A DNA stretch of 64,000 bases from Pseudomonas sp. GOM6 (GTDB taxonomy: Bacteria > Pseudomonadota > Gammaproteobacteria > Pseudomonadales > Pseudomonadaceae), in assembly GCF_029537485.1 (NCBI RefSeq), contig NZ_JARPUS010000015.1, positions 1 to 64,000 on the forward strand, given 5' to 3'. The notes beneath the pieces were generated by a model, which ran no database searches, was not told the origin of the DNA, and saw only the letters and a list, made by a program, of their open reading frames with translations. Of this stretch, positions 26,679 to 36,174 are shown in pieces; the first letter of the stretch is position 1; each line of letters begins with the position of its first letter. Position numbers and translations under genes: made by a program.

Positions 26679-29539
26679 TGGCAGAGCGACGTGGCATCCC
26701 CCTGCAGTTGCTGATCGCCCTGGCGATCATGGTCAGCACCCTGTCCCTTGGCGGTGCACTGGCCTGGCAGGGCTATCGGGGGGTTCAACAGGCTCTGGTG
26801 GCAGCGGCTGGTGATTCAGCGAAGCAGCTCAGCCAATCAGTCAATGAGCGGGCCAGGCGGCTGATAGATCCGGCGCAGAGTTCGATCCGCCTGTTGGCCT
26901 ATGATCCCGTTTCGGCGGCTGACAATTTGCCACAGCGTCTGGAGCGCTTACCGCTGCTGGTGGAAGGGTTGGTTGCGAACAAAATGCTCAGTGCGGCGTA
27001 CGTGGGCTATCCCAATGGCGAGTTCCTGCTGGTGCGGCGCATGCGTGATGACAAGCTGCGTGAGCGTTTTGCCGCGCCCAAAGGGTCTGCTTTCATGGTG
27101 CAGAGCATCACCCTGGCTGATGCTGGTAACTATGTGGGTGAATGGCGTTTCTACGACCGCGACTTGGCCTTGCTCAAGTCTGAGATCAAGCCTGATTACC
27201 GCTTTGACCCACGTACTCGCCCCTGGTTTTCTGGTGCCATGCAGCGCGCCACCACGGTGATGACCAGTCCGTATGTGTTTTTCACCACGCGCCAGATCGG
27301 TCTGACGTTGGCCCAGCGCGCGGTCGACGGTGCTGCGGTGCTGGGGCTGGATGCCGCTGTTGATGATCTGGCCAGCGAAACCCAGGATCTGCGCATGACC
27401 CCGGGTACCGAAATCGCCGTGGTGGATGGCCAGGGCTCGGTGGTGGCTTATCCGGATTTGCAACGGGTGATCATCGAAGAGGGAGATGGTTTACGCCTCT
27501 CGAAGATTGAGGAGCTCGGTGTGCCCAGCCTTGCGCAGATGTTTGGTGAGCGTGGCCTGGGGACTGCACCACAGCTGTTTCAGGCTGACGGTAAGGACTG
27601 GTACGGCATGCGTGTGCCGCTTTCCACCTTTGCCGAGCAAGATATGCATGTGCTGATCGCCATCCCGGCTGCCGAGCTTTTGGCGGGTGCTCGCAAGGTG
27701 TTGCTCGAGCAAACGCTCTGGGCTGCGGCCCTGATTGCTTTACTGCTGCTGATCGGCTGGGCGCTGGGACAGCGCATTGGCCAGCCTCTGCGGATGCTGG
27801 CCGATCAGGTGCAGGCCCTGGCCAACTTCAACTTCGGTCACGAAGTCGGAGTGCGCTCGCGGGTCAGGGAGGTCAGTGAGCTTGGCCATGTACTGACGCG
27901 AATGTCCGGCACCATCCGTAACTTCCAGTCGATGACTCTGACCCTGAGCCGTGAAACCAGGCTGGACAGCATGCTGGGTGGGGTGCTGGAGCAACTGGTC
28001 GAAGCCACTGGGGTGCCCGGCGGCGCCGTCTATCTGCATGATGACGAGAGCGGCGTGCTGCGTTTGGCTGCCGAGTGCCATGGGCTGGGTTATCCGCAGC
28101 AGTTGCAGCTGGCTGCTGACAGTCATCAAGACCTGGCCGCAGCAGTCGCCAGGGTGTTGGAGTTGCGCGGCCACTGCATGGCGGTGGCGCTCAATGACCG
28201 AGGCCATGAACTGCTCGGTATCCTGGTGCTGCAACTGGACGAAGAGCATGAGCTGGACGAAGTGCGCCAGCCGTTCCGCCGTTTCGTCGAGGAGTTGTCC
28301 GGCGCCGCCGCCGTGGCCATCGAAACGCGCCAGTTGATCGAGGCTCAGCAACGCTTGCTGGACGCCATCATCAAACTCTTGGCCGACGCTATCGACGCCA
28401 AGAGTCCCTACACCGGGGGACATTGCGAGCGGGTGCCGCAGTTGGCGCAGATGCTGCTCGAACAGGTCGTGGCCAAGCGCGAAGGCCCCTATGCCAACTT
28501 CGATATGAATGAGGTGGAGCTGTACGAGTTTCGTATCGCTGCCTGGCTGCACGACTGCGGCAAGGTCACCAGTCCGGAATACGTGGTCGATAAGGCGACC
28601 AAGCTGGAGACGCTCTACAACCGCATCCATGAGGTGCGCATGCGCTTCGAGGTACTCTGGCGGGATGCCGAGGTTCACTACTGGCAGGGCCTGGCTTCAG
28701 GGGGTGATCAGGAGGCACTGCAGCTGACCCTGGAGCGGGTCAGGGCGGAGTTGCAGGAGGAGTTCGCCTTTGTCGCCAATGCCAACGTCGGCGGCGAGTT
28801 CATGAAGGACGAGGATGTCGAGCGCTTGCAGGCCATTGCCCAGCGCCGCTGGATGCGCCATTTCGACAACCGTATCGGCATCTCCCATGACGAAGCCGAG
28901 CGTTTCGAGGGTGTGCCGCACGTACAGTTACCGGTCGAAGAGCCGTTGCTGGCTGATAGGCCGGAACACCTGGTGCACTGGGGCGAGCGCAAGCCACCAG
29001 TGGTCAAGGACGATCCACGTAACCTGTGGGGCTTCGACATGCGTCTGCCGGCCTACGCCTATAACTACGGTGAGCTGTACAACCTCGGCATTCGCCGCGG
29101 CACCCTGAGTGAAGAGGAACGCTTCAAGATCAACGAGCACATCGTGCAGACCATCATCATGCTCAGCACCTTGCCGCTACCCAAGCACTTGAAACGGGTG
29201 CCGACCATCGCCGGCAGTCACCACGAGAAAATGGACGGTACCGGCTACCCGCGGCGCGTCGGTGCGGCAGACATGAGCATTCCCGAGCGGGTAATGGCCA
29301 TTGCCGACATTTTCGAGGCACTGACCGCTGCTGATCGCCCCTACAAGGCACCGAAGACCCTCTCCGAGTCAGTGAAGATCCTCAGCTTCATGGCGCGCGA
29401 TCAGCACATCGACGTGGAGTTGTTCCGCCTGTTCCTCATCAGCGGCGTGTACCGCGAGTATGGTGAGCGCTTCCTCAGGCCAGAACAGATCGACGAGGTA
29501 GACATTCAGCATTGGTTGGATGTGGTCAAGGAGCTCTAG
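26675..29539 (+). CDS. Membrane sensor HD-GYP phosphodiesterase (Cache-HAMP-GAF-HD-GYP)
   Basis: A 954-residue protein. TM1 (about 9-31) and TM2 (about 347-367) enclose a large periplasmic dCache-like domain ([28 protein letters not shown]), then HAMP (about 368-420), GAF (about 430-560) and an HD-GYP domain. HD is at His626-Asp627 (WLHDCGK) and [11 protein letters not shown] at 849-859, so metal and GYP motifs are complete and c-di-GMP hydrolysis is plausible. Between them lie 222 residues instead of the usual 60-65: about 160 extra residues (roughly 645-805) interrupt the domain. ATG 26675 overlaps the binding-protein stop; ATG 26678 is a close alternative. Converges on lpxH with a 4-base overlap. 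Confidence 0.88.
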   Translation: MMAERRGIPLQLLIALAIMVSTLSLGGALAWQGYRGVQQALVAAAGDSAKQLSQSVNERARRLIDPAQSSIRLLAYDPVSAADNLPQRLERLPLLVEGLVANKMLSAAYVGYPNGEFLLVRRMRDDKLRERFAAPKGSAFMVQSITLADAGNYVGEWRFYDRDLALLKSEIKPDYRFDPRTRPWFSGAMQRATTVMTSPYVFFTTRQIGLTLAQRAVDGAAVLGLDAAVDDLASETQDLRMTPGTEIAVVDGQGSVVAYPDLQRVIIEEGDGLRLSKIEELGVPSLAQMFGERGLGTAPQLFQADGKDWYGMRVPLSTFAEQDMHVLIAIPAAELLAGARKVLLEQTLWAAALIALLLLIGWALGQRIGQPLRMLADQVQALANFNFGHEVGVRSRVREVSELGHVLTRMSGTIRNFQSMTLTLSRETRLDSMLGGVLEQLVEATGVPGGAVYLHDDESGVLRLAAECHGLGYPQQLQLAADSHQDLAAAVARVLELRGHCMAVALNDRGHELLGILVLQLDEEHELDEVRQPFRRFVEELSGAAAVAIETRQLIEAQQRLLDAIIKLLADAIDAKSPYTGGHCERVPQLAQMLLEQVVAKREGPYANFDMNEVELYEFRIAAWLHDCGKVTSPEYVVDKATKLETLYNRIHEVRMRFEVLWRDAEVHYWQGLASGGDQEALQLTLERVRAELQEEFAFVANANVGGEFMKDEDVERLQAIAQRRWMRHFDNRIGISHDEAERFEGVPHVQLPVEEPLLADRPEHLVHWGERKPPVVKDDPRNLWGFDMRLPAYAYNYGELYNLGIRRGTLSEEERFKINEHIVQTIIMLSTLPLPKHLKRVPTIAGSHHEKMDGTGYPRRVGAADMSIPERVMAIADIFEALTAADRPYKAPKTLSESVKILSFMARDQHIDVELFRLFLISGVYREYGERFLRPEQIDEVDIQHWLDVVKEL

Positions 29540-30258
29540 CTGAGCGCGAAGGGCGCCTGGTGCAAGCCTGATGCGTCGACTTGCAGGGCCCAGCCCTGCT
29601 GGTCCCAGTCGCCGAGCACGATGCGCCTGGCCGGCTGGCCGTTGACTTCAAGCTCATGCATGGCAGGACGGTGGGTGTGGCCGTGGATCAGCGTGCGCAC
29701 ACTATGCTCGGCCATGACCCGTGCCACTTCGTCCGGTGTCACGTCGATGATGTCGCTGGCCTTCATGCGGGTCTGCGTGCGGCTCTCGCTGCGCAGCTTG
29801 CGTGCCAGCTTGTGGCGAGCACTCAGTGGCAGGTTGCGCAGGATGAACAGGCTCAGCGGGTTGCGCAGCAGGCGGCGTAGCTTCATGTAGCCCACATCCA
29901 GGGTACAGAGGCTATCGCCATGCATCAGCAGCACCGGTTCGCCGTTGAAACTGACGATGCTCGGGTCTTTCAGCAGGGTGCAACCTGCCTCACGGCAGAA
30001 GGCACGGCCGATCATGAAGTCGCGGTTGCCGTGCATCAGGAAGATGCGCGTGCCGGTATCGCTCAGTGCGCGTAGGGCGCGGGCGATGCCGTGCTGGAAG
30101 GCTGACATGCCATCATCACCCACCCAGGCCTCGAAGAAATCTCCCAGGATGTACAGGGCTTCGGCTTCACGGGCGCGGGTCTGCAGGAAATGCAGAAACG
30201 CCCGGGTAATGTCCGGGCGTTCTTCTTCCAGATGCAGATCGGAGATCAGCAGGATCAT
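29536..30258 (-). CDS. lpxH: UDP-2,3-diacylglucosamine diphosphatase
   Basis: Lipid A biosynthesis: cleaves UDP-2,3-diacylglucosamine to lipid X and UMP at the inner membrane. The 240-residue calcineurin-like phosphoesterase has SDLHLEE (Asp7, His9), [20 protein letters not shown], the metal His in LMHGDSLC, and the terminal HGHTHRP. It lies four bases downstream of ppiB and is presumably co-transcribed, the conserved ppiB-lpxH pair of pseudomonads. Confidence 0.95.
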   Translation of the reverse strand: MILLISDLHLEEERPDITRAFLHFLQTRAREAEALYILGDFFEAWVGDDGMSAFQHGIARALRALSDTGTRIFLMHGNRDFMIGRAFCREAGCTLLKDPSIVSFNGEPVLLMHGDSLCTLDVGYMKLRRLLRNPLSLFILRNLPLSARHKLARKLRSESRTQTRMKASDIIDVTPDEVARVMAEHSVRTLIHGHTHRPAMHELEVNGQPARRIVLGDWDQQGWALQVDASGLHQAPFALS

Positions 30259-30262
30259 CGAA

Positions 30263-30757
30263 TCACTCGACGATTTCGGCCTTCTCGATGATCACGTCAT
30301 CCACCGGCACGTCCTGGTGACCGGACTTCATGGTGGTGGCCACGCCCTTGATCTTCTCGACCACGTCCATGCCCTCGGTCACCTGGCCGAACACGGCGTA
30401 ACCCCAGCCCTGCATGGTTGGTGCGGTGTGGTCGAGGAAGCCGTTGTCGGCGACGTTGATGAAGAACTGCGCGGAGGCCGAGTGCGGGTCCATGGTGCGG
30501 GCCATGGCGACGGTGCCGACCTTGTTGGAAACACCGTTGTTGGCTTCGTTCTTGATCGGGGCACGGGTGGATTTCTGCTTCATGCCCGGCTCGAAACCGC
30601 CGCCCTGGATCATGAAGTTGCTGATCACACGGTGGAACACAGTGCCGTTGTAGTGGCCGTCACGTACATACTGCTCGAAGTTGGCAGCGGTTTCCGGGGC
30701 CTTGTCGGCGAACAGTTCCAGGGTGATGACGCCGTAGTTGGTGTGCAGCTTGATCAT
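30263..30757 (-). CDS. ppiB: Cytoplasmic peptidyl-prolyl cis-trans isomerase B (cyclophilin)
   Basis: Catalyses cis-trans isomerisation of X-Pro bonds. The 164-residue cyclophilin core begins [16 protein letters not shown] and has [34 protein letters not shown] and [15 protein letters not shown]. There is no signal peptide, consistent with the cytoplasmic PpiB form. I start at ATG 30757; the frame stays open further upstream into the divergent glnS region but without homology. The catalytic Arg (FHR) is present. Confidence 0.95.
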   Translation of the reverse strand: MIKLHTNYGVITLELFADKAPETAANFEQYVRDGHYNGTVFHRVISNFMIQGGGFEPGMKQKSTRAPIKNEANNGVSNKVGTVAMARTMDPHSASAQFFINVADNGFLDHTAPTMQGWGYAVFGQVTEGMDVVEKIKGVATTMKSGHQDVPVDDVIIEKAEIVE

Positions 30758-30931
30758 GGCTGGTGCGCTCTCAATTTCGGGCAAAGCGGGCAGGGCGGCG
30801 GCGCATTCGCGCCAAAAGGCCACTCCCGGTCGCTTTGCGGCTGTCAGGGGGTTGACGGGTTGGGTATCATACGGGCTTTGTCTTGACCGGCCTACTGTCT
30901 CGGCCGTCGCCGCCTTTAGCTTAAGGACATC

Positions 30932-32599
30932 ATGAGCAAGCCCACCGTCGAAAAAGCCGCCAACTTCCTGCGTCCCATCGTTCAGGCCGACCTGGACAGC
31001 GGCAAGCACGCCAAAGTCATCACCCGCTTCCCGCCGGAGCCCAACGGCTACCTGCATATCGGCCACGCCAAGAGCATCTGCCTGAACTTCGGCCTGGCCC
31101 AGGAATTCGGCGGCGAGTGCAACCTGCGTTTCGACGACACCAACCCGGCCAAGGAAGACCAGGAATACATCGACGCGATCAAAAGCGACGTCGAATGGCT
31201 GGGCTTCAAATGGGCCGGCGAGGAGCGCTACGCCTCCAATTATTTCGATCAACTGCATGCCTGGGCCGTCGAGCTGATCAAGGCCGGCAAGGCCTTCGTC
31301 TGCGACCTTAACGCGGAAGAGATGCGCGCCTATCGCGGCAGCCTGACCGAGCCGGGCAAGAACAGTCCGTTCCGCGAGCGCTCGGTGGAAGAGAACCTCG
31401 ACCTGTTCGCCCGTATGAAGGCCGGCGAGTTCCCGGACGGCGCCCGTTCACTGCGCGCCAAGATCGACATGGCCTCGCCGAACATCAACCTGCGCGACCC
31501 GATTCTGTACCGCATCCGCCACGCCCATCACCACCAGACCGGCGACAAGTGGTGCATCTACCCGAGCTACGACTTCACCCACGGCCAGTCGGACGCCATC
31601 GAAGGCATTACTCACTCCATCTGCACCCTGGAGTTCGAGGATCACCGCCCGTTGTACGAGTGGTTCCTGGCCAATCTGCCGGTGCCGGCGACCCCGCGTC
31701 AGTACGAATTCGCCCGTCTGAACCTGAACTACACCATCACCAGCAAGCGCAAGCTCAAGCAGCTTGTCGATGAGCAGCACGTCGCCGGCTGGGATGATCC
31801 GCGAATGTCGACCCTGTCCGGCTACCGTCGCCGTGGCTACACCCCGGCCTCGATCCGCACCTTCTGCGACATGATCGGCGTCAACCGTGCCGGCGGCGTG
31901 GTCGATATCGGCATGCTGGAATTCGCCATCCGCGAAGACCTGGACGCCAACGCCGCGCGTGCCATGTGCGTGCTCAAGCCACTGAAAGTGGTGATCACCA
32001 ACTACCCGGAAGGCCAGGTCGAGAACCTCGAACTGCCGCGCCACCCCAAACAGGACATGGGCGTGCGCGTGCTGCCGTTCAGCCGTGAGATACTCATCGA
32101 CGCCAGCGACTTCGAGGAAACCCCGCCGGACGGCTTCAAGCGCCTGATCCCGGGCGGCGAAGTGCGCCTGCGTGGCAGCTACGTGATCCGCGCCGACGAG
32201 GCGATCAAGGACGCCGCCGGCAATATCGTCGAGCTGCGCTGCTCCTATGACGAGAACACCCTGGGCAAGAACCCCGAGGGCCGTAAGGTCAAGGGCGTGA
32301 TCCACTGGGTGCCGGCCGCCGAGAGCGTCGAGTGCGAGGTGCGCCTGTACGACCGCCTGTTCCGCTCCGCTAACCCGGAGAAGAGTGAGGAGGGCGGCAG
32401 CTTTCTCGACAACATCAACCCGGATTCGCTGGTGGTTCTGCAAGGTTGCCGTGCCGAGCCGTCGCTGGCCAACGCCGCTGCTGAAGATCGTTTCCAGTTC
32501 GAGCGCGAGGGCTACTTCGTCGCCGACCTGAAAGACTCCAAGCCGGGCGCTCCAGTCTTCAACCGCACCGTCACCCTGCGCGATTCCTGGGGAGCCTGA
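30932..32599 (+). CDS. glnS: Glutaminyl-tRNA synthetase
   Basis: Class I aminoacyl-tRNA synthetase charging tRNA-Gln. The 555 residues match E. coli GlnS (554). The HIGH motif is in [15 protein letters not shown], the KMSKS equivalent is TSKRKL, and [14 protein letters not shown] and [14 protein letters not shown] are characteristic GlnRS rather than GltX sequences. AAGGA lies seven bases before ATG 30932. It precedes cysS by three bases, an operon conserved in Pseudomonas; ppiB lies divergently. Confidence 0.97.
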   Translation: MSKPTVEKAANFLRPIVQADLDSGKHAKVITRFPPEPNGYLHIGHAKSICLNFGLAQEFGGECNLRFDDTNPAKEDQEYIDAIKSDVEWLGFKWAGEERYASNYFDQLHAWAVELIKAGKAFVCDLNAEEMRAYRGSLTEPGKNSPFRERSVEENLDLFARMKAGEFPDGARSLRAKIDMASPNINLRDPILYRIRHAHHHQTGDKWCIYPSYDFTHGQSDAIEGITHSICTLEFEDHRPLYEWFLANLPVPATPRQYEFARLNLNYTITSKRKLKQLVDEQHVAGWDDPRMSTLSGYRRRGYTPASIRTFCDMIGVNRAGGVVDIGMLEFAIREDLDANAARAMCVLKPLKVVITNYPEGQVENLELPRHPKQDMGVRVLPFSREILIDASDFEETPPDGFKRLIPGGEVRLRGSYVIRADEAIKDAAGNIVELRCSYDENTLGKNPEGRKVKGVIHWVPAAESVECEVRLYDRLFRSANPEKSEEGGSFLDNINPDSLVVLQGCRAEPSLANAAAEDRFQFEREGYFVADLKDSKPGAPVFNRTVTLRDSWGA

Positions 32600-32602
32600 T
32601 CC

Positions 32603-33988
32603 ATGGCGTTGTCCATCTACAACACCCTGAGCAAGACCAAGGACGTCTTCCAGCCGCTGGAAGGCAACAGCGTGCGTATGTACGTATGCGGCATGACCGT
32701 GTACGACTTCTGCCATATCGGTCATGCCCGGGTGATGGTGGCGTTCGACGTGGTCACCCGCTGGCTGCGCCAGCGCGGCTATGACGTGACCTATGTGCGC
32801 AACATTACCGACATCGACGACAAGATCATCAAGCGCGCCCAGGAGAACGGCGAGCCGTTCGAGGCGCTGGTCGAGCGCATGATCGCCGCCATGCACGAGG
32901 ACGAAGGTCGTCTCAATGTGCTGCGCCCGGACATCGAGCCGCGCGCCACCGGGCACATCCCCGGCATGTTCGCGATGATCCAGACCCTGATCGACAAGGG
33001 TTACGCCTACGCTCCGGGCAACGGCGATGTGTACTACCGCGTCACCAAGTTCGAAGGCTACGGCAAGCTGTCCCGCCGCAAGATCGACGAGCTGAAGATC
33101 GGCGCACGCATCGAGGTCGACGAGATCAAGGAGGACCCGCTGGATTTCGTGCTGTGGAAGGGCGCCAAGCCGGGCGAGCCGAGTTGGGAATCCCCTTGGG
33201 GCGCCGGGCGTCCGGGCTGGCACATCGAGTGCTCGGTGATGTCCACCTGCTGCCTGGGTGAGACCTTCGACATCCACGGCGGCGGCCCGGACCTGGTGTT
33301 CCCGCACCACGAGAACGAGATCGCGCAGAGCGAGGCGGCCACCGGCAAGCTCTACGCCAAGGCCTGGATGCACGCCGGCGCGGTGCGCGTGGACGGCGAG
33401 AAGATGTCCAAGAGCCTGGGCAACTTCTTCACCATCCGCGAGGTGTTGGAGAAGTACCACCCGGAAGTGGTGCGCTACCTGCTGGTGTCCAGCCACTACC
33501 GCAGCCCGATCAACTACTCCGAAGACAGCCTCAAGGAAGCCAAGGGCGCTCTGGAACGCTTCTACAACGGCCTGAAAGGTCTGCCGCAAGTGGCTCCGGC
33601 CGGCGGCGAAGCCTTCGTCGAGCGCTTCGGCGCGGCCATGGACGACGACTTCAACAGCCCCGAAGCCTGCGCCGTGCTGTTCGAGATGATCCGCGAGGTC
33701 AACCGCCTGCGCGAGTCGGATGAACAGGCCGCCGCCGGCCTGGCCGCCCAGCTCAAGCAGCTGGCTGGCGTACTCGGCGTGCTGCAGCTGGAGCCGGATG
33801 CGTTCCTGCAGGCCGGCGCCGCCGGCAAGGTCGACGCCGCCGAGGTCGAAGCTCTGATCGCCGCGCGCCTGCAGGCTCGCGCCGACAAGAACTGGGCCGA
33901 GTCCGACCGTATCCGCGACCAGCTAACCGCCATGGGTGTGGTGCTGGAAGACGGCAAGGGCGGCACCACCTGGCGCCTGGCTGAATAA
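32603..33988 (+). CDS. cysS: Cysteinyl-tRNA synthetase
   Basis: Charges tRNA-Cys. The 461-residue class I enzyme has a zinc-binding Cys and the HIGH motif in [16 protein letters not shown], further zinc ligands in [13 protein letters not shown] and [11 protein letters not shown], and [12 protein letters not shown]. The C-terminal helical anticodon-binding region is complete. ATG 32603 is three bases after the glnS stop. A bidirectional intrinsic terminator follows. Confidence 0.97.
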   Translation: MALSIYNTLSKTKDVFQPLEGNSVRMYVCGMTVYDFCHIGHARVMVAFDVVTRWLRQRGYDVTYVRNITDIDDKIIKRAQENGEPFEALVERMIAAMHEDEGRLNVLRPDIEPRATGHIPGMFAMIQTLIDKGYAYAPGNGDVYYRVTKFEGYGKLSRRKIDELKIGARIEVDEIKEDPLDFVLWKGAKPGEPSWESPWGAGRPGWHIECSVMSTCCLGETFDIHGGGPDLVFPHHENEIAQSEAATGKLYAKAWMHAGAVRVDGEKMSKSLGNFFTIREVLEKYHPEVVRYLLVSSHYRSPINYSEDSLKEAKGALERFYNGLKGLPQVAPAGGEAFVERFGAAMDDDFNSPEACAVLFEMIREVNRLRESDEQAAAGLAAQLKQLAGVLGVLQLEPDAFLQAGAAGKVDAAEVEALIAARLQARADKNWAESDRIRDQLTAMGVVLEDGKGGTTWRLAE

Positions 33989-34001
33989 GCGATTGCACCG
34001 C

Positions 34002-34029
34002 AAAAAGGCCGCCCTCGGGCGGCCTTTTT
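34002..34029. terminator. Bidirectional intrinsic terminator cysS / helicase
   Basis: AAAAAGGCCGCC (34002-34013), tetraloop CTCG and GGCGGCCTTTTT (34018-34029): a 12-bp stem with A and T runs usable on both strands between convergent genes. Confidence 0.9.
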
Positions 34030-34042
34030 TATGCCTGCGCGC

Positions 34043-35911
34043 TTAACGTTTGCCGGCGAACCAGATCACCCGGCTGACACCACGGGTTGCTGCCACGTAG
34101 GCCAGGCGCAGGCTCTCGTCGCGCATGGCCTGGTCGTAGCTGTTGCGGAACAGGCCGCAGTGGGCATACAGCGCGTTGCGCAGTGGGTGCGACTCGGAGC
34201 TGCCGCCATCGTCGAGGATGATCGCCACCTCGCCCTGCAGGCCCTTGGAGCGGTGGATGCTGTAGGCGCGCACCGGCAGGCTTGGGCCCAGCTGGGCTTG
34301 CACCTGTTTGAGCGCATCGTTGCGCCGGCCCAGCAGCAGTACCGGGTTGCGCTCGCGACTGCCGCGCTGGGCGACATGCGCGCACTGCGTGGAGATTTCC
34401 TGCAGCAGCTCGGGCAGTTGGCGCTTGAGGTCGAAGCCCTCGACGCGGCGCACGCCGTGGTCGCCCGGTTGCTCCTTCTTGACCGCCTGGCTGCGCTTGG
34501 CCTGTTTGCAGGCAACGCCTTCCAGCAGCGCCTCGGCATCGCGCAGGATCGGCTCGATGCTGCGGAAATTGGTGGTCAACATCAGCACCTGGCTCTTGGC
34601 CTTGCCACGGCTGGGGAAGTGACGGTCGAAGTCGAGGAACAGCTCCGGCGAACTGCCGCGCCAGCCATAGATCGACTGCCAATCATCGCCTATGGCCATC
34701 AGGCTGACCGCCTTGCCACGCCCGGCCAGGGCGCGGTGCACGGCCTGCAACCAATGGACGATCTGCGGCGAGATGTCCTGGAACTCGTCGATCAGCAGAT
34801 GGCGCAGCGGCTCGATGGCCTCCGCTGGCAGTTCCTCGGCGCTGGCCAGGCGCTCGCCGAGCTGGCGGAAAGCAGCATCGAAGGTGGTAACGCCTTGCGC
34901 CTGCAATACCGTCTGAAAGCGCGTCCAGAAGCGGGCGAGTGCCTGTAGGAACAGGCGCTCGCGCGGCCCGCAGTCCAGCGTGGCGGCGTCGATTTGATCC
35001 GGGCGCAGGCCGAGGCTCTCGGCGAAGCAGGCCTGCTGGTAGAACACTTCAAACAGCGGGGCCGCGCGCAGCTCGCCGGCCAGGCGCAAACCTTCCTGCG
35101 GTGGCTTGCCGACGGTCTTGGGCATGGCCACGCCGAGCAGTTCGTGCACCTGCTGGCGGAATGTGGCATCGCTGGCGTACAGCTCGTCATGGGCCTGGCG
35201 CAACAGGCGCTGCTGGGCGGCGGGCAGGCGGCCACCGTTAGGTGCATCCGGCTCCTCAGTGTTGGTGCCGCCGAGCTGCTCAAACCAGTTCGGCGTGGCC
35301 AGCAGCGCCTTGGCCTGCAGCGCCATGGCCGAATGGAAGGTGCGCACGCACTGGCGTGCCTGGCCCTCGTCGAAGGGGAATTGCCAGAAGGCCAGCAGGC
35401 GCAGCAATTGCCCGCGCAGCTCAGCGCAGGAGGCGTTGGTGAAGGAGATCACTGTGAGGCTGGTGGCTGGAATCCGCAGGTGGCAGAGCATGAACACCAC
35501 GCGCAGCAGCAGGGTGGTGGACTTGCCCGAGCCGGCGCCGGCGAAGATGCGTGCCAGCGGCGCACGGCAGAGGATCATCGCCCACTGCTCGTCGGAGGGC
35601 GCGCCGATCAGCCCGGCCGCTACCGCCTCGGCAACGCGTTCGCGCATGGCAGCGATCTGGCTCTCGTCGATCTTCAGGCGGGCGCTGGAATAGATACCGA
35701 TGGGGGCAGGGGCAGGGCCATCGCTGGCCTTCTGCTTGCGTCCGCCGGTCTTGGTCTTGCTGCTGTTGGCGGGGCGCTTGGCGCGCGGTTGTGGCTGGCG
35801 CAGCCGGGCCGCGGCTTCGCGCTCGGCGCGCAGGTATTCGCTGGTGCGGGGGAAGTAGCGCGCCAGGGTGCTGGAAAGCAGCGCCTGGTAGCGTTTGACG
35901 GTGGACAGCAT
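34043..35911 (-). CDS. UvrD/Rep-family (SF1A) DNA helicase
   Basis: A 622-residue 3'-5' helicase-like protein. Motifs in order: Q-like and Walker A GAGSGKST (about 126), Ia VISFTNASCAELRGQL, II LLIDEFQDISPQ, III GDDWQSIYGWRGS, IV TTNFRS, V IHRSKGLQGEVAII and VI AYVAATRGVSRVIW. The first 120 residues are a basic, low-complexity stretch with RPANSSKTKTGGRKQK, likely a flexible DNA-binding tail. It is shorter than UvrD (about 720) and closer in layout to helicase IV (HelD)-like proteins. Role in DNA repair is inferred. Monocistronic, converging on cysS and divergent from dnaX. Confidence 0.88.
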   Translation of the reverse strand: MLSTVKRYQALLSSTLARYFPRTSEYLRAEREAAARLRQPQPRAKRPANSSKTKTGGRKQKASDGPAPAPIGIYSSARLKIDESQIAAMRERVAEAVAAGLIGAPSDEQWAMILCRAPLARIFAGAGSGKSTTLLLRVVFMLCHLRIPATSLTVISFTNASCAELRGQLLRLLAFWQFPFDEGQARQCVRTFHSAMALQAKALLATPNWFEQLGGTNTEEPDAPNGGRLPAAQQRLLRQAHDELYASDATFRQQVHELLGVAMPKTVGKPPQEGLRLAGELRAAPLFEVFYQQACFAESLGLRPDQIDAATLDCGPRERLFLQALARFWTRFQTVLQAQGVTTFDAAFRQLGERLASAEELPAEAIEPLRHLLIDEFQDISPQIVHWLQAVHRALAGRGKAVSLMAIGDDWQSIYGWRGSSPELFLDFDRHFPSRGKAKSQVLMLTTNFRSIEPILRDAEALLEGVACKQAKRSQAVKKEQPGDHGVRRVEGFDLKRQLPELLQEISTQCAHVAQRGSRERNPVLLLGRRNDALKQVQAQLGPSLPVRAYSIHRSKGLQGEVAIILDDGGSSESHPLRNALYAHCGLFRNSYDQAMRDESLRLAYVAATRGVSRVIWFAGKR

Positions 35912-36174
35912 GGCAACTCGAAAAGCAGGTGCGGCCGGTCATCATACGGGCTTTGCCCTGGCAATGGGCCAGCGGGTCAGGGCTCTGGCGCAGAGAGCCT
36001 TTATGAGGCGATACACAGCATCTACTTTGTTCTTCTGGCATCCCGTAACGGGGTGGTTCTGAGCGATCATTGTGAAGCGTCGTGTTTTCCTTCTGCTTAC
36101 ATGGGCGAGTGCATTTTACCCGGTGCTCCGCTAGGATTAGCCACTTCCGCCACCCTCAGTCGCGACGGTTTTTC

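Noticed and set aside
30853-30872. TTGACG followed by TATCAT upstream of glnS as a promoter
   Set aside because: The spacing is only about 8 bases, too short for a sigma70 promoter.
34002-34042. tRNA genes downstream of cysS, as found near cysS in P. aeruginosa
   Set aside because: The cysS-helicase gap is short and contains only a terminator; no cloverleaf can be folded.
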